Counted from the first letter of the stretch, positions 1 to 10,407 are shown. The stretch is 64,000 nucleotides of DNA from Neobacillus sp. FSL H8-0543 (GCF_038592905.1 NZ_CP151943.1:1676501-1740500), one strand, 5' to 3'. A program made the numbers and translations. The notes: generated by a model from the letters alone, not told the origin.

Positions 1-79
1 ATAGCCACCAAATACCTGTCAGTTTTAGGATGTTATAGAGTCCCTTCATCAAATCGTCACTGTACCTAAACCAGTTCAT
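1..79 (-). CDS. DUF624 (YesL-like) membrane protein, N-terminal fragment
   Basis: Only the first 26 codons lie in the window; the rest is beyond the left edge. The start ATG is preceded by GGGGGA six bases upstream. The residues (MNWFRYSDDLMKGLYNILKL, then TGIWW) look like the amino end of DUF624/YesL proteins, small membrane proteins that commonly accompany oligosaccharide ABC transporter genes. It follows the second permease gene by about 30 bases and is probably the next gene of the same operon. The role of the family is unknown. Confidence 0.6.
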   Translation of the reverse strand, partial: MNWFRYSDDLMKGLYNILKLTGIWWL

Positions 80-112
80 TTTGTATCCCCCTTACTACCG
101 ATAGGACCGATC

Positions 113-997
113 CTATTCTTTTACAGAACCAATAACTAACCCAGTCGTAAAATACTTTTGTAAAAACGGATAAATTAATAGGACTGGAATAGTTGAGACC
201 ACAATCTTAGCAGCATTCAGCGTTTGGTTTGAAAGTGAAGCTAGAGCCTTTAATTGTGATACATCGGTAATCTTAGTTGCATCAATATTCAATTGTTGAA
301 TATAGGTTTGTAGCGGATAGTTAGAAACACTATTCATATAAAGCAATCCACTAAAGTAATCATTCCAATGCCCGACTATAGAAAAAAGTGAAATGGTTGC
401 CAAGGCAGGCAGTGAAATAGGCAAGTAAACCTTAAACAATACTTTTAATTTTGTCGCACCATCCATAATAGCGGCCTCTTCCAGTGAAGCTGGAATACTC
501 TTGAAAAAGTTCATTAACAAGATAACGTTAAAGATTGGCACCGCTCCTGGTAAAACAAGCGCCCAAATGGTATCGATCAGACCTAATTCCTTTACGACTA
601 AGAATGCTGGAATCATCCCGCCAGAAAAGAGCATAGCAAAAATCAATAAATTCATATAAATATTTCGTGCATTAAATTCTCGTTTATTTTTAGAAAGTGG
701 ATAGGCCAGCAAAACTGTTAACAACAGGTTCAACGATGTTCCTAAAACCACTCTTTCCACAGAAATCATAAATGAACGCCAAAACTGTGCATCTCCTAAC
801 AACACTTGATAAGCACTTACATTAAAATTAACTGGCAGCAGCCCAACCTCATTCGCTTGTGCCGCAACTCTGTCGCTAAAAGAGATAGACACCATATTTA
901 GTAATGGTAATATACATAGTGCCGTCAACAGCAATAATATGGCCCATATACATACATCGGCAAACCGACTTCCGAACGTTTTTGATCGCATTGACAT
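113..997 (-). CDS. Carbohydrate ABC transporter permease (LplC/YtcP-like)
   Basis: Inner-membrane permease of a CUT1-type sugar importer, 294 residues with about six hydrophobic segments. The EAA loop that docks the ATPase is visible around residues 185-205 (EEAAIMDGATKLK then PISLPA). It resembles the LplC/YtcP branch, which pairs with an LplB-type permease and a large binding lipoprotein, exactly the neighbours here. No ATPase gene is present, as usual for this branch, so a shared MsmX-type ATPase elsewhere is inferred. Two in-frame ATGs (997 and 991) are compatible with the AGGAGAG site. The likely cargo is alpha-1,6-linked glucose oligomers, inferred from the adjacent glucosidase. Confidence 0.88.
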   Translation of the reverse strand: MSMRSKTFGSRFADVCIWAILLLLTALCILPLLNMVSISFSDRVAAQANEVGLLPVNFNVSAYQVLLGDAQFWRSFMISVERVVLGTSLNLLLTVLLAYPLSKNKREFNARNIYMNLLIFAMLFSGGMIPAFLVVKELGLIDTIWALVLPGAVPIFNVILLMNFFKSIPASLEEAAIMDGATKLKVLFKVYLPISLPALATISLFSIVGHWNDYFSGLLYMNSVSNYPLQTYIQQLNIDATKITDVSQLKALASLSNQTLNAAKIVVSTIPVLLIYPFLQKYFTTGLVIGSVKE

Positions 998-1006
998 TTC
1001 TCTCCT

Positions 1007-1906
1007 TTAAAAAATACGCATGTTTGTAAGCTTCTTAGATAATTCGTTAGCTGATAAAATCAATATACAAGCTACCACAGATTTTAATAAGCCAATTGCC
1101 GTTGCAAAACTATACTGTTGTCCTAATAAACCCACGCGGTAAACATAAGTATCAATAACATCACCAGTTTCATACACAATTGGATTATATAGTGCAAAGA
1201 TTTGGTCAAAACCGGCATTCAGAATGTTCCCCAAATTGAGTGCCGTAATCAGCATAATCGTTGGCAAAATTCCAGGTAAGGTTACATGCACTAATTTATT
1301 GAAACGATTAGCACCATCAATCGAGGCTGCCTCATATTGTCCTGGGTCAATCCCTGTCAGTGCAGCTAAATACACGATTGCACCATATCCAAAACCTTTC
1401 CATACGTCTGTTGAGACAATGATACTTCTAAACCAATCATTACTACCTAAGAACATAATCGGATCATGTCCAAGTGCCTGTAAGAAATTATTTATTGGCC
1501 CATGGAAGTCAAACATGTTAATAAATACTGCTGCTAAAACCGCCCAAGATAAGAAATTAGGCAAGTAGACAATGGTTTGAATGGACTTTTTAGCCCACTT
1601 CAATCTAATTTCATTTAACAATAAGGCAAAGACAATGGGTACAAGGGTTCCAAAGATAATCTTACCAACCGCAATCACAAGTGTATTCCTTAGTATCTTC
1701 ATACTATCCGGGATTTGTAGCATGTAAGTAAAGTTGTCAAAACCCACCCAGTCAGATCCTAAAATACCCTTAGCTGGAGAATAATCTTGGAACGCCATGA
1801 TGATACCAAACATTGGGACAAAGCTGAAAATGATCAAAAAAATCATGCCCGGCGCCATCATTAAATGATATTCCAGCTGTCCTCCACGTTTTTTCTTTTT
1901 CTTCAT
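1007..1906 (-). CDS. Carbohydrate ABC transporter permease (LplB/YteP-like)
   Basis: First permease of the importer, 299 residues. It has a lysine-rich amino end followed by about six membrane segments, with an EAA loop near residues 190-210 (QYEAASIDGANRFNKL). LplB-type permeases form a heterodimer with LplC-type partners such as the gene ending at 113, which starts ten bases after this one stops. It lies 72 bases downstream of the binding-protein gene, and that gap contains a perfect 13-bp hairpin likely to lower permease expression relative to the binding protein. Confidence 0.88.
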   Translation of the reverse strand: MKKKKKRGGQLEYHLMMAPGMIFLIIFSFVPMFGIIMAFQDYSPAKGILGSDWVGFDNFTYMLQIPDSMKILRNTLVIAVGKIIFGTLVPIVFALLLNEIRLKWAKKSIQTIVYLPNFLSWAVLAAVFINMFDFHGPINNFLQALGHDPIMFLGSNDWFRSIIVSTDVWKGFGYGAIVYLAALTGIDPGQYEAASIDGANRFNKLVHVTLPGILPTIMLITALNLGNILNAGFDQIFALYNPIVYETGDVIDTYVYRVGLLGQQYSFATAIGLLKSVVACILILSANELSKKLTNMRIF

Positions 1907-1940
1907 TACACATGCTACCTTCTTTCAAAATAAATTATAT

Positions 1941-1971
1941 ATGGGTACAAATATCAATTATTTGTACCCAT
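1941..1971 (-). terminator. Intercistronic hairpin between binding protein and permease genes
   Basis: Perfect 13-bp inverted repeat (ATGGGTACAAATA and its complement) with a five-base loop. It is not followed by a clean T run on the minus strand, so a partial terminator or 3' RNA stabiliser is more likely than a full stop. Such hairpins often raise binding-protein mRNA over permease mRNA. Confidence 0.65.
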
Positions 1972-1978
1972 TCCATTT

Positions 1979-3631
1979 TTATTTTTCTTTAATTGCTTCA
2001 GTTACTTCTTTAGTAATATCACTGCCACCTGTTTTCTTCCAAGTAGCAACAAACTCGTCGAAATAATTTAAGTCCTTTTGACCTGTCACAATTTTCAAGA
2101 AGGCTTCATCTTCTAATTTAACCAAGTTTGCCCATTTCAGCTTCATGCTTTTAGTTTGACCAAAGAAAACTGGGTTTACATCATTAATCTTCGTATCAGC
2201 CATCAACTTACCAGCTACCATTCTAGACATATAGCCACTCCATTGGTTAGCATCTGCCTTTGCTGGATCTGCTAAATAACCAGTGATTTTTTCGAAAGAT
2301 GCTCTATCATCAATCGATAATGTCTGCGGATCCTTTTCACCATCAACGGTTGCTTTAAGATCCTTATACATTTGTGCGGTTGCATCATTATAGTTAATCA
2401 AAATATTCAACGGTTTACCACCATCAAAACCATTTTTATTAAAATCTAAAATTGGTTCATAATCATAATCCTCATAAACTAGTTTATCATTTAGGACACT
2501 TGCCAATTTTGGCAGTAATTCTGGATGTTCAAACCCTTTCTTCACAACATAGAATTCAGAAGCTGGATTTTGTGTATAAGCCGTGATTACACCACTGCCA
2601 TCTTCCGAGATGATATATGGCTGCCAATCAATATCCGCATTCTTCTGTTTCGCAGAATTTAATGGATAGTCAGGTGTCCACCAAGGACCAAAATAAGCTC
2701 CAGTTTGACCATTAATTATCGTATCTTCAATACTCTTCCGTACAGCAAGTTGTGGATCGATCAGTCCTTTTTTGTACCAATCAGCTAATTTTCCTAATCC
2801 TTTTTTCGTTTCCTCAGTAATAGAGCCATAAACAACTTTACCATCTTCTTCAATCCATTGACGAGGGAAAGAATTATAAGTGGCAAAGATATTATCCGCT
2901 ACGAAAAGTGATCCGTATAACCCGCCAATAGCACTAGAAATAGCTAAACCTATCGTATTTCCCTCACCATTGCCACCTGGATCTTTTTGAACAAATTCTG
3001 TTAAGATTTTTTCCATATCATCAACAGTCTTAGGTTCCTCTAAGCCAAGCTTGTCCAACCAATCTTTACGCAGCCAAAGCATCGTTGGGTTATTTGCGTT
3101 TTGTGTAGTTGGTAAAGCCATTAGCTTACCATCAAATGTGGCCGCATCCAATGCACGTCCGTCGTAAGAATCATACTTTTCTTTCAAACGATCAGAAGCA
3201 CTTGATTCATATACGCTCGTCAAGTCTGCAACCATGTCATTATCAACCAATTGGCGTAATGTTGCAGCATCCACCGACATAATGTCTGGTATATCATCTG
3301 ATGCTATTGCCATCGAGACTTTTTGATTGTAGTTATCCCCTGATTGAGCTTCAAACTTATCTTCATTCTGAATATTAAGCGTTTCTTTTAAATATCTTGT
3401 ATACGCATTGTCCTCATACGTATCCCCCTGAGGCAATTTTGGAATTCCCGGAGTTGCCTTCCCAATAGTATAAGTAACCGTTTCTTCATATTTCCCGAAA
3501 GGTTTTAGTTCTTCCTTCGTTGCTGCCGTTTTTGTTTTTGAATCTTCTTTAGTGTCGGATCCCATTGTACATCCTGCCAAGATACCTATGGACATCATCG
3601 ATACAGCAGCGATTGATATTAATTTCTTCAT
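1979..3631 (-). CDS. Extracellular sugar-binding lipoprotein (LplA/YtcQ-like)
   Basis: Solute-binding protein of 550 residues with a lipoprotein signal at residues 1-20 (lipobox ILAGC, Cys20 predicted to be lipidated) and a charged linker. The ~550-residue length and the motif content around LWLRKDWLDKLGLEEPKT fit the large LplA/YtcQ binding proteins that work with LplB/LplC permeases. The start ATG follows AGGAGG at eight bases. It is the second gene of the operon, 51 bases after the glucosidase. Its ligand is inferred to be isomalto-oligosaccharides from the DexB-like neighbour; the protein alone does not show this. Confidence 0.88.
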   Translation of the reverse strand: MKKLISIAAVSMMSIGILAGCTMGSDTKEDSKTKTAATKEELKPFGKYEETVTYTIGKATPGIPKLPQGDTYEDNAYTRYLKETLNIQNEDKFEAQSGDNYNQKVSMAIASDDIPDIMSVDAATLRQLVDNDMVADLTSVYESSASDRLKEKYDSYDGRALDAATFDGKLMALPTTQNANNPTMLWLRKDWLDKLGLEEPKTVDDMEKILTEFVQKDPGGNGEGNTIGLAISSAIGGLYGSLFVADNIFATYNSFPRQWIEEDGKVVYGSITEETKKGLGKLADWYKKGLIDPQLAVRKSIEDTIINGQTGAYFGPWWTPDYPLNSAKQKNADIDWQPYIISEDGSGVITAYTQNPASEFYVVKKGFEHPELLPKLASVLNDKLVYEDYDYEPILDFNKNGFDGGKPLNILINYNDATAQMYKDLKATVDGEKDPQTLSIDDRASFEKITGYLADPAKADANQWSGYMSRMVAGKLMADTKINDVNPVFFGQTKSMKLKWANLVKLEDEAFLKIVTGQKDLNYFDEFVATWKKTGGSDITKEVTEAIKEK

Positions 3632-3682
3632 TAATATATCCTCCTAATTTTTCAGGTTTTATCTAATTTAAATGAATCAATT

Positions 3683-5320
<1,638 letters not shown>

Positions 5321-5352
5321 CTAAATGCATATTTCTTTTTCCAATCTCCTTA

Positions 5353-5445
5353 GTAAACGTTTACGTTTTAGTCAAAAAACAAGGTAAACGTTTACTCTTT
5401 GCTTTATAGGAAGGTAAACGTTTACGTAAGAGACAGATAAACGTT
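5353..5445. promoter_or_regulatory. Cluster of LacI-type operators before the glucosidase operon
   Basis: Three perfect copies of GTAAACGTTTAC sit at 5353-5364, 5384-5395 and 5414-5425, with centres 31 and 30 bp apart, about three helical turns. A degenerate fourth core (TAAACGTT) lies at 5438-5445. The same 12-mer occurs before the adjacent lacI-type gene, so this is the predicted binding array of that repressor. The sequence also approaches the CcpA cre consensus, so CcpA could bind as well. Confidence 0.85.
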
Positions 5446-5537
5446 ATGTACTTCCATCCAACTATAAAAGAATTTCCCCTTTAACTTCGCCACTTTTTTA
5501 GATGGAAAAAAGAAAAGGTAAAAATTCGGGTTGATAA

Positions 5538-6545
5538 CTATATTAATAAATTTTTTACGGATTTCCTCACTACTAATTGGTAAGGAATAATTTTAGAAGG
5601 AATTTTTTTCTTACTTTGAATCGCTTCTATCACTATCCTACAACCTTCATCACCCATCTCCCAGAAGGGTTGGCTAATCGAAGTTAATGGTGGGATAGAC
5701 ATTTCAGCGACTCTCGTATTATCATAACCAATCACTGATAAATCATCAGGCACGATTAGCCCATGATCATAGGCTACGGAAATGATCCCTAATGCCACAT
5801 CATCACTAACTCCAAAAACAGCGGATAGCTCTACTTTTTCACGTAGATACGATTCCATTGCTTCTTTACCGGAGTAGTAACTAAAATCACCGAATTTTAC
5901 TAGGTTTGAATCATAGGGGATTCCATTGTCTTCTAATGCCTTCTTATAGCCTTCTATTCTAGGAATACCAGCTACCCTATCCTTAGGATACACGCCTGCT
6001 AACCCTATTCTTTTATGACCATTATCAATTAAGTATTGCGTTGCTGAATACGCAGCATCATAATCATTTACTTTAATATAGGGTACATCTTTTTCTGGAG
6101 TATCAGTAGATAATAATACAAAAGGAATCCGCAGTGAATTTACTAGGTCAATTTGTTCCTTACTTAATTCAACTGTTACAATCACTAATCCATCAACTTT
6201 TCTTTCTGCCATTAATTTAACAGATTCTACTAGCCTATCTCCATTTACACCTGCATGTGAAATAATCACACTATAACCTTTTTCATGGGCAACATTCTCT
6301 ATTCCATTTACAATATCTCCATAGAAAATAGTGGCAACATTTGGCATGATCACCCCAATGATATTACTGGAGTTTTGAACAAGGCTCCGTGCATTTTCAT
6401 TTCTTCGATAACCTAGTTCGTTGGCTACGTCCATTATTTTCTTTTTGGTTTCTTGGTTATAGCCCCCAGCATCATTAAGAACTCTTGAAACTGTTGCCGT
6501 CGAAACATTCGCTATGCGTGCAATATCTTTTATCGTTACATTCAT
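5538..6545 (-). CDS. LacI family transcriptional repressor
   Basis: Regulator of 335 residues. The amino end is a typical LacI helix-turn-helix and hinge helix (TIKDIARIANVSTATVSRVL at 4-23, then YRRNENARSL). The remainder is a periplasmic-binding-protein-like sensor domain, ending with the dimer region near PPLTSISQPFWEMG. It is transcribed in the same direction as the glucosidase operon, 230 bases upstream of it. Copies of its presumed operator GTAAACGTTTAC lie before both the operon and its own gene, indicating self-repression. The inducer is probably an isomalto-oligosaccharide or a derived sugar (inference). Confidence 0.92.
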   Translation of the reverse strand: MNVTIKDIARIANVSTATVSRVLNDAGGYNQETKKKIMDVANELGYRRNENARSLVQNSSNIIGVIMPNVATIFYGDIVNGIENVAHEKGYSVIISHAGVNGDRLVESVKLMAERKVDGLVIVTVELSKEQIDLVNSLRIPFVLLSTDTPEKDVPYIKVNDYDAAYSATQYLIDNGHKRIGLAGVYPKDRVAGIPRIEGYKKALEDNGIPYDSNLVKFGDFSYYSGKEAMESYLREKVELSAVFGVSDDVALGIISVAYDHGLIVPDDLSVIGYDNTRVAEMSIPPLTSISQPFWEMGDEGCRIVIEAIQSKKKIPSKIIPYQLVVRKSVKNLLI

Positions 6546-6562
6546 TTTCTCAATCCCTTAAG

Positions 6563-6574
6563 GTAAACGTTTAC
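6563..6574. promoter_or_regulatory. LacI-type operator before the repressor gene
   Basis: Perfect GTAAACGTTTAC palindrome 18 bp upstream of the repressor ATG, identical to the three sites before the glucosidase operon. Predicted autoregulation site. Confidence 0.85.
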
Positions 6575-6628
6575 GTGTTTTTAATTTAACACCATATTAT
6601 TTTTTAGTCAATAGAAAAATTCAAAAAA

Positions 6629-6640
6629 GTAGACGCTTAC
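6629..6640. promoter_or_regulatory. Degenerate LacI/cre-like operator
   Basis: GTAGACGCTTAC differs from the perfect operator at two symmetric positions. It lies 66 bp (centre to centre) upstream of the perfect site before the repressor gene and could be an auxiliary site or a CcpA cre. Confidence 0.45.
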
Positions 6641-6810
6641 ATTTCCTTGTCGCTAATCAGAAATTAATCATTCTCTAATTATCCTTTATCATCACTTAGT
6701 GTAAATAGAATGCAAACATTTTATGACTTTTACAAAAAACCGCATATATGATTTTTCTTATATAAAACTAGCTTTGTTATATCCTTCTTCAAACATCTTA
6801 ATAGGAATAC

Positions 6811-6840
6811 AAAAAACCGGTAGTGGTCCACCGGTTTTTT
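6811..6840 (-). terminator. Rho-independent terminator of the SigB-like gene
   Basis: Inverted repeat of ACCGGT preceded by six A and followed by six T, so it can work on both strands. It lies eight bases beyond the stop codon of the minus-strand sigma factor gene. Confidence 0.85.
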
Positions 6841-6847
6841 GATTATA

Positions 6848-7633
6848 CTATATCGAAGGAACGGGCTCATAAAGCCCTTGTTTCAATTTTTCTAATGCTC
6901 GTTTTAGTGTTCGATTAACAGTCATTTGTGAGATCCCTAATCGTATAGCAATTGTCCGCTGGGAAGCCTCTTCAAAGAAACTCAGGTGGACAACCTGCTT
7001 TTCCTTTTCACTCAGATAAGACCATGCTTGGCTTACATCCATGCGAGTCTCAACCTCTTGATACTCCTTTGCTTCAGTTCCGATTACGTCCGCCACCTGA
7101 AAATCAACCTGTACCTCACCGCTCATCGGTGCATCGAGCGAGGTAACTTGAAAGCTAGCTTGTCCAGCAAGAACCTCCATTGTTACTTCCTCAGGCAGGT
7201 TGGAGTGATGGACAATCTCCGAAATACTAGGTGGTCTTTCTTGTTTCACCATTAAATCGTCAATCACTCGCTGAACTTGAATTGATTTTTCTTTCATCCA
7301 TCTTGGCATTGGCGAAATCCACGCTTTATCCCGCAAATAATTCATCATAGAACCCATCATGCCAGTCCTTGCATACGTTTCAAAGGAGGATCCATGACCT
7401 TGATCATATCTCTCAAGCGACCGTAACAGGGACATTTGTCCAACCTGAAACAAATCATCATAAAACTCAGGACGACTACGTGATAATTTTCGCGCCGTAG
7501 AATCTACCAAATGCTTGTACGCCAGGAGTAGATTGGTAGCTAACTTTTTACACCTCGTCTGTTGATAGTCTATAATTTTCGGGTATTGCCTGTCCTTTCG
7601 CTTCAGGGGAAATGCCTTATGATTTTTATTCAT
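6848..7633 (-). CDS. RNA polymerase sigma factor, SigB/SigF/SigG subfamily
   Basis: Alternative sigma factor of 261 residues, the length typical of Bacillus SigB. Region 2 is visible at about 45-115 (YDDLFQVGQMSLLRSLERYD, then FETYARTGMMGSMMNYLRDK), region 3 near 115-165, and a region 4 helix-turn-helix at about 215-250 (SQRTIAIRLGISQMTVNRTL). It directs RNA polymerase to an alternative promoter set, probably for a stress or developmental response. It stands alone: no anti-sigma (RsbW/SpoIIAB) or anti-anti-sigma gene is next to it, so its control is not evident. The ATG has AGGAGAG at seven bases. A weak region 2.4/3 match to sporulation sigmas means the exact subfamily is uncertain. Confidence 0.85.
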   Translation of the reverse strand: MNKNHKAFPLKRKDRQYPKIIDYQQTRCKKLATNLLLAYKHLVDSTARKLSRSRPEFYDDLFQVGQMSLLRSLERYDQGHGSSFETYARTGMMGSMMNYLRDKAWISPMPRWMKEKSIQVQRVIDDLMVKQERPPSISEIVHHSNLPEEVTMEVLAGQASFQVTSLDAPMSGEVQVDFQVADVIGTEAKEYQEVETRMDVSQAWSYLSEKEKQVVHLSFFEEASQRTIAIRLGISQMTVNRTLKRALEKLKQGLYEPVPSI

Positions 7634-7723
7634 TCATGCTCTCTCCTTCCCTTCAGAGATTGGCTTTCTATTGGTCTATAATAAAAATTAGACTTCTCGT
7701 TTACAACACATATCCCTTGTTTC

Positions 7724-8179
7724 CTATTGGCTAGGATCAGGAGTCATACCCAATTTCGACAATTCCTCCTTTGTTTTTATCGACTCCATTTCCTTCCCAA
7801 GCTGCTTCATTTCGGCCTCATCCCTAACCATCGAACCACTTTCATCCGTTTGGTGAGGGAGAGTATCCTTCTTCACCATTATATTTTTAACATATTCAGC
7901 AATCTCATAAAGCTTACTTTCCGCTGCATCCCTAACAGAAATCGGGATTCTTTTCCCACCATCCAAGGATGGTCTTCCAAGCATTGCCTGATTCGGCTCC
8001 AATGGGGTGGGATTAACAGGAATCTCTAAGCAGTAGGTAGATTCGGTGGATGAATCTCGCATCGTCACTCTGTACTTGACGGATTCCTTGAAGCCAATCA
8101 ATCTAAATCCTTGGCTTGTCATAATCGAGTGTACGCTGGAAAATGGTCTCTTTTCAAAAACTAGAGCTTTTGCCATCAT
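7724..8179 (-). CDS. Conserved hypothetical protein, 151 aa
   Basis: No family was recognised. The protein is soluble with no signal peptide. The first 80 residues look like a compact mixed alpha/beta domain (KALVFEKRPFSSVHSIM, then RLIGFKESVKYRVTM); the last 50 are charged and helical (EMKQLGKEMESIKTKEELSK). AGGAGATGTG lies upstream of a double ATG. It is 90 bases upstream of the SigB-like gene on the same strand, so cotranscription is possible, but nothing in the sequence marks it as an anti-sigma factor. Confidence 0.7.
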   Translation of the reverse strand: MMAKALVFEKRPFSSVHSIMTSQGFRLIGFKESVKYRVTMRDSSTESTYCLEIPVNPTPLEPNQAMLGRPSLDGGKRIPISVRDAAESKLYEIAEYVKNIMVKKDTLPHQTDESGSMVRDEAEMKQLGKEMESIKTKEELSKLGMTPDPSQ

Positions 8180-8306
8180 TTTGCATCACATCTCCTAGAA
8201 TCTATTTTTCATCGACTGCTTGTCGACTTATCCTTACATACCCTAAAAATCAGCAAATGAATCAAAAACCGTATATTTTTTTACCTTCCTAATATTTACA
8301 CTAAGC

Positions 8307-8362
8307 ACTGTCCACCCCAGGCGGACAAATGGCTGATTTGTCCACGCGTGGTGACAGGCACC
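8307..8362. repeat. Dispersed GGTGACAGGCACC repeat, copy 1
   Basis: Carries both modules of the family: a TGTCCACC...GGACA hairpin and TTGTCCACG(C)GTGGTGACAGGCACC. Intergenic, between the 151-residue protein and the 401-residue repeat protein. Confidence 0.85.
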
Positions 8363-8378
8363 ATTTAAGGCACCCATT

Positions 8379-9584
8379 TTAAAGAGAGAGTTCACCAATG
8401 TTTTGAAGGAACGAGATTTGTTCCTTTTTTCCTTCTTCTGCGATGCTGCCTGTGTTGACTCTTATGACTTGTTGGAGGGCAGCTTTTACTTTCTGATCAC
8501 GGACCACTATTTCTCCTAAAATATCTAATGCCGCAACTTTGCTTTGAAGCACTTCTCCACTCACATCCTTGTCAAGGATTAGCTGCCCATTAACTACCAG
8601 ATTGATTGGCTGTTCAAAAGCTTGGAATTGGTCATTTGACCATACCTCTTCCCCCTCAATCAGGACAAAGCTATTTTCATAGGACAATATTTCTGTATCC
8701 AAGAGGCTGATACGTTCATAAATAAGATCTTCCACTTCTTCGGAACAAATAATTACCGAAGATGAATGAATCATAGCAATGCTCTTAGCTAGCAATTCCC
8801 TCGAAACATCCGCATCAAGGATAATCGACTTCTTTGTAAATAGCTTCTTATTTATGAAACGGCGGATTGAACGGGCATTTAATCGCAGCGGTTTTGCCAC
8901 TAGCTCATACCCTTCAGGAATGATTTCTAGATGACAACTGGTTAAAGAGGCTATCTTTTTATATAAGTAGGATTCTTGATTTTCATAAAGAGATATTTTT
9001 CCATTAACCTCTAACTTTTCAATTTTTTCATGAAAGGTTTCCATATTTAGATCTTGAGAAAAGGACAATAAACCATTTACCACTAGATACATTGGCTCCT
9101 CAAGCGCCTGGAGGAATGAATTCGTTAGCGTAAATTTCCCGTTTTCTACCCGCGGCGGTGCCGTATGATACGCTTCAACCGCTCCTGAACCTTGTGTTAG
9201 CAGTTGACCTACAAGGCCAGTGAGATGTGCAGGACAATAGATATTGCCATTAACAATTAAACTTAGCTGATCCGCGTTCAGTTGGTTCGCTTGAACATCC
9301 CTACTGATAATGACGATGCCGTTAACCACAAGTTTTACCGGTTCGACGATTGATAGGAGAAAGGGCACATCAAGGTTCAACATCCCATTTAAAAAGTGGT
9401 AGCCTTCTGGGATTTCAACACTTGACCCGATATTGCCAATATTCAGCTTTGACAACAACTGTGCATTCCCATGTCGATAGAGCACCATCCCCACATTTTC
9501 AATCTGTTCAATTCCTTTAATACTTTCCTCCGTTGCATTCATTAAATTTAATAAACCGACATTTCCAATTCGTTGATTCATCAT
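8379..9584 (-). CDS. Repeat protein of unknown function coupled to an ECF sigma factor
   Basis: No known family was recognised in this 401-residue protein. It has no signal peptide or membrane helix. It contains about four degenerate repeats of roughly 45 residues with the core P-(I/M/V)-x-LVVNG-x-(I/L)-x-(I/L)-x-x-D(V/L), followed by a second beta strand ending VNGxI; clear copies start near residues 82, 163 and 324. The pattern suggests a stacked beta structure. Its ATG overlaps the stop of the ECF sigma gene (ATGA), implying translational coupling and a linked function. It could be a soluble partner or regulator of the sigma factor, or an effector; a classical membrane anti-sigma is excluded by the absence of a transmembrane segment. 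Confidence 0.75.
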   Translation of the reverse strand: MMNQRIGNVGLLNLMNATEESIKGIEQIENVGMVLYRHGNAQLLSKLNIGNIGSSVEIPEGYHFLNGMLNLDVPFLLSIVEPVKLVVNGIVIISRDVQANQLNADQLSLIVNGNIYCPAHLTGLVGQLLTQGSGAVEAYHTAPPRVENGKFTLTNSFLQALEEPMYLVVNGLLSFSQDLNMETFHEKIEKLEVNGKISLYENQESYLYKKIASLTSCHLEIIPEGYELVAKPLRLNARSIRRFINKKLFTKKSIILDADVSRELLAKSIAMIHSSSVIICSEEVEDLIYERISLLDTEILSYENSFVLIEGEEVWSNDQFQAFEQPINLVVNGQLILDKDVSGEVLQSKVAALDILGEIVVRDQKVKAALQQVIRVNTGSIAEEGKKEQISFLQNIGELSL

Positions 9585-10054
9585 TTTTCCTCCTCTAGGA
9601 TCTTTCTTAATTTTTTTATGGCAAGATGCAGTTTATAACGCACCGTCGAGGCAGGTATGTCTAGTTGCTTGCTGATTTCCTGACTCGATAGCCCTAACCA
9701 ATACTTTTTAAAAATTAGATCACTCGATTCCTGCGGCAAATGTGCTAACAATTCGGTTATTTCGAGATGATTCGAGGCAACCTCTTGAATGGAAAAATCG
9801 AAATCCTCCTCCCAATCGGTCAGACGTTTTTCCTTTCTCCTTTCATCAATCAGCTTATTTTTGATGACGCGAAAGAACCATGCCCGCTGCTTGTAATCTG
9901 GTAAATGAAGGAGCTGTTCTTCCCCTAATACCTTTACCATCGCATCCTGCACAAGGTCATTCGCTTCCTGTTCGTGGCGCGCGATGGACCGGGAAAAGCG
10001 GTGAAGATCATCCTTTAAGCTTTCATACAAATCACTTACTACCATACTTACCAC
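9581..10054 (-). CDS. ECF-type RNA polymerase sigma factor
   Basis: Extracytoplasmic-function sigma factor of 157 residues with only regions 2 and 4. Region 2 shows EANDLVQDAMVKVL (29-42) and WFFRVIKNKLIDERRKEKR; region 4 shows SSDLIFKKYWLGLSSQEIS with the recognition helix PASTVRYKLHLAIKKLRK. The reading begins at GTG 10054; an in-frame ATG at 10045 is an alternative and neither has a strong ribosome site. The stop overlaps the next start (ATGA). A minus-strand TGGTATAAT extended -10 lies about 60 bases upstream. No anti-sigma gene of the usual membrane type is adjacent. Confidence 0.88.
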   Translation of the reverse strand: MVSMVVSDLYESLKDDLHRFSRSIARHEQEANDLVQDAMVKVLGEEQLLHLPDYKQRAWFFRVIKNKLIDERRKEKRLTDWEEDFDFSIQEVASNHLEITELLAHLPQESSDLIFKKYWLGLSSQEISKQLDIPASTVRYKLHLAIKKLRKILEEEK

Positions 10055-10407
10055 TCACTTTTGAAATTTTTTTAACCTCTCTGGAGGATTAATATGGAAA
10101 AATTATACCACCTCAGGGAAGCTTCCTTCGCACATGTTTTATTCGCTTTCACATAGATAACGATTGATGAAGGCAAAGTGTTGGAAAAAAATAAAGAAAT
10201 TAAAAATAACTAAAAAAGGCTAAACGATCAAAAAACTGAATTTGCGCCCAAACTTGTATGTAAAATTGCATAACAAAATGTACCTTTAATCGAGGTACAT
10301 TTTGTCTAAAAAAAAAGGCCAAGTTCATATGCGAAATGAGCTATTTCTTACGTTTTAAATTCAAAAGCTTATTCCCCTAAAGCACCCGCAAGAACAATAA
10401 ACACTTT
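10055..10407. other. Intergenic region with an inverted repeat
   Basis: Contains the leader of the ECF sigma gene and a 12-bp inverted repeat (CAAAATGTACCT, 10274-10285 and 10293-10304) without a good T run. No open reading frame with a ribosome site was seen. Confidence 0.5.
10112..10120 (-). promoter_or_regulatory. Possible extended -10 promoter of the ECF sigma gene
   Basis: On the minus strand TGGTATAAT matches an extended -10 (TGnTATAAT). No good -35 is seen 17 bp upstream. It lies about 60 bases before the sigma start. Confidence 0.45.

Noticed and set aside
10274..10304. Terminator of the alpha/beta hydrolase or another gene
   Set aside because: A clean 12-bp stem but no good T run on either strand and about 100 bp from the gene end; kept only as an inverted repeat note.
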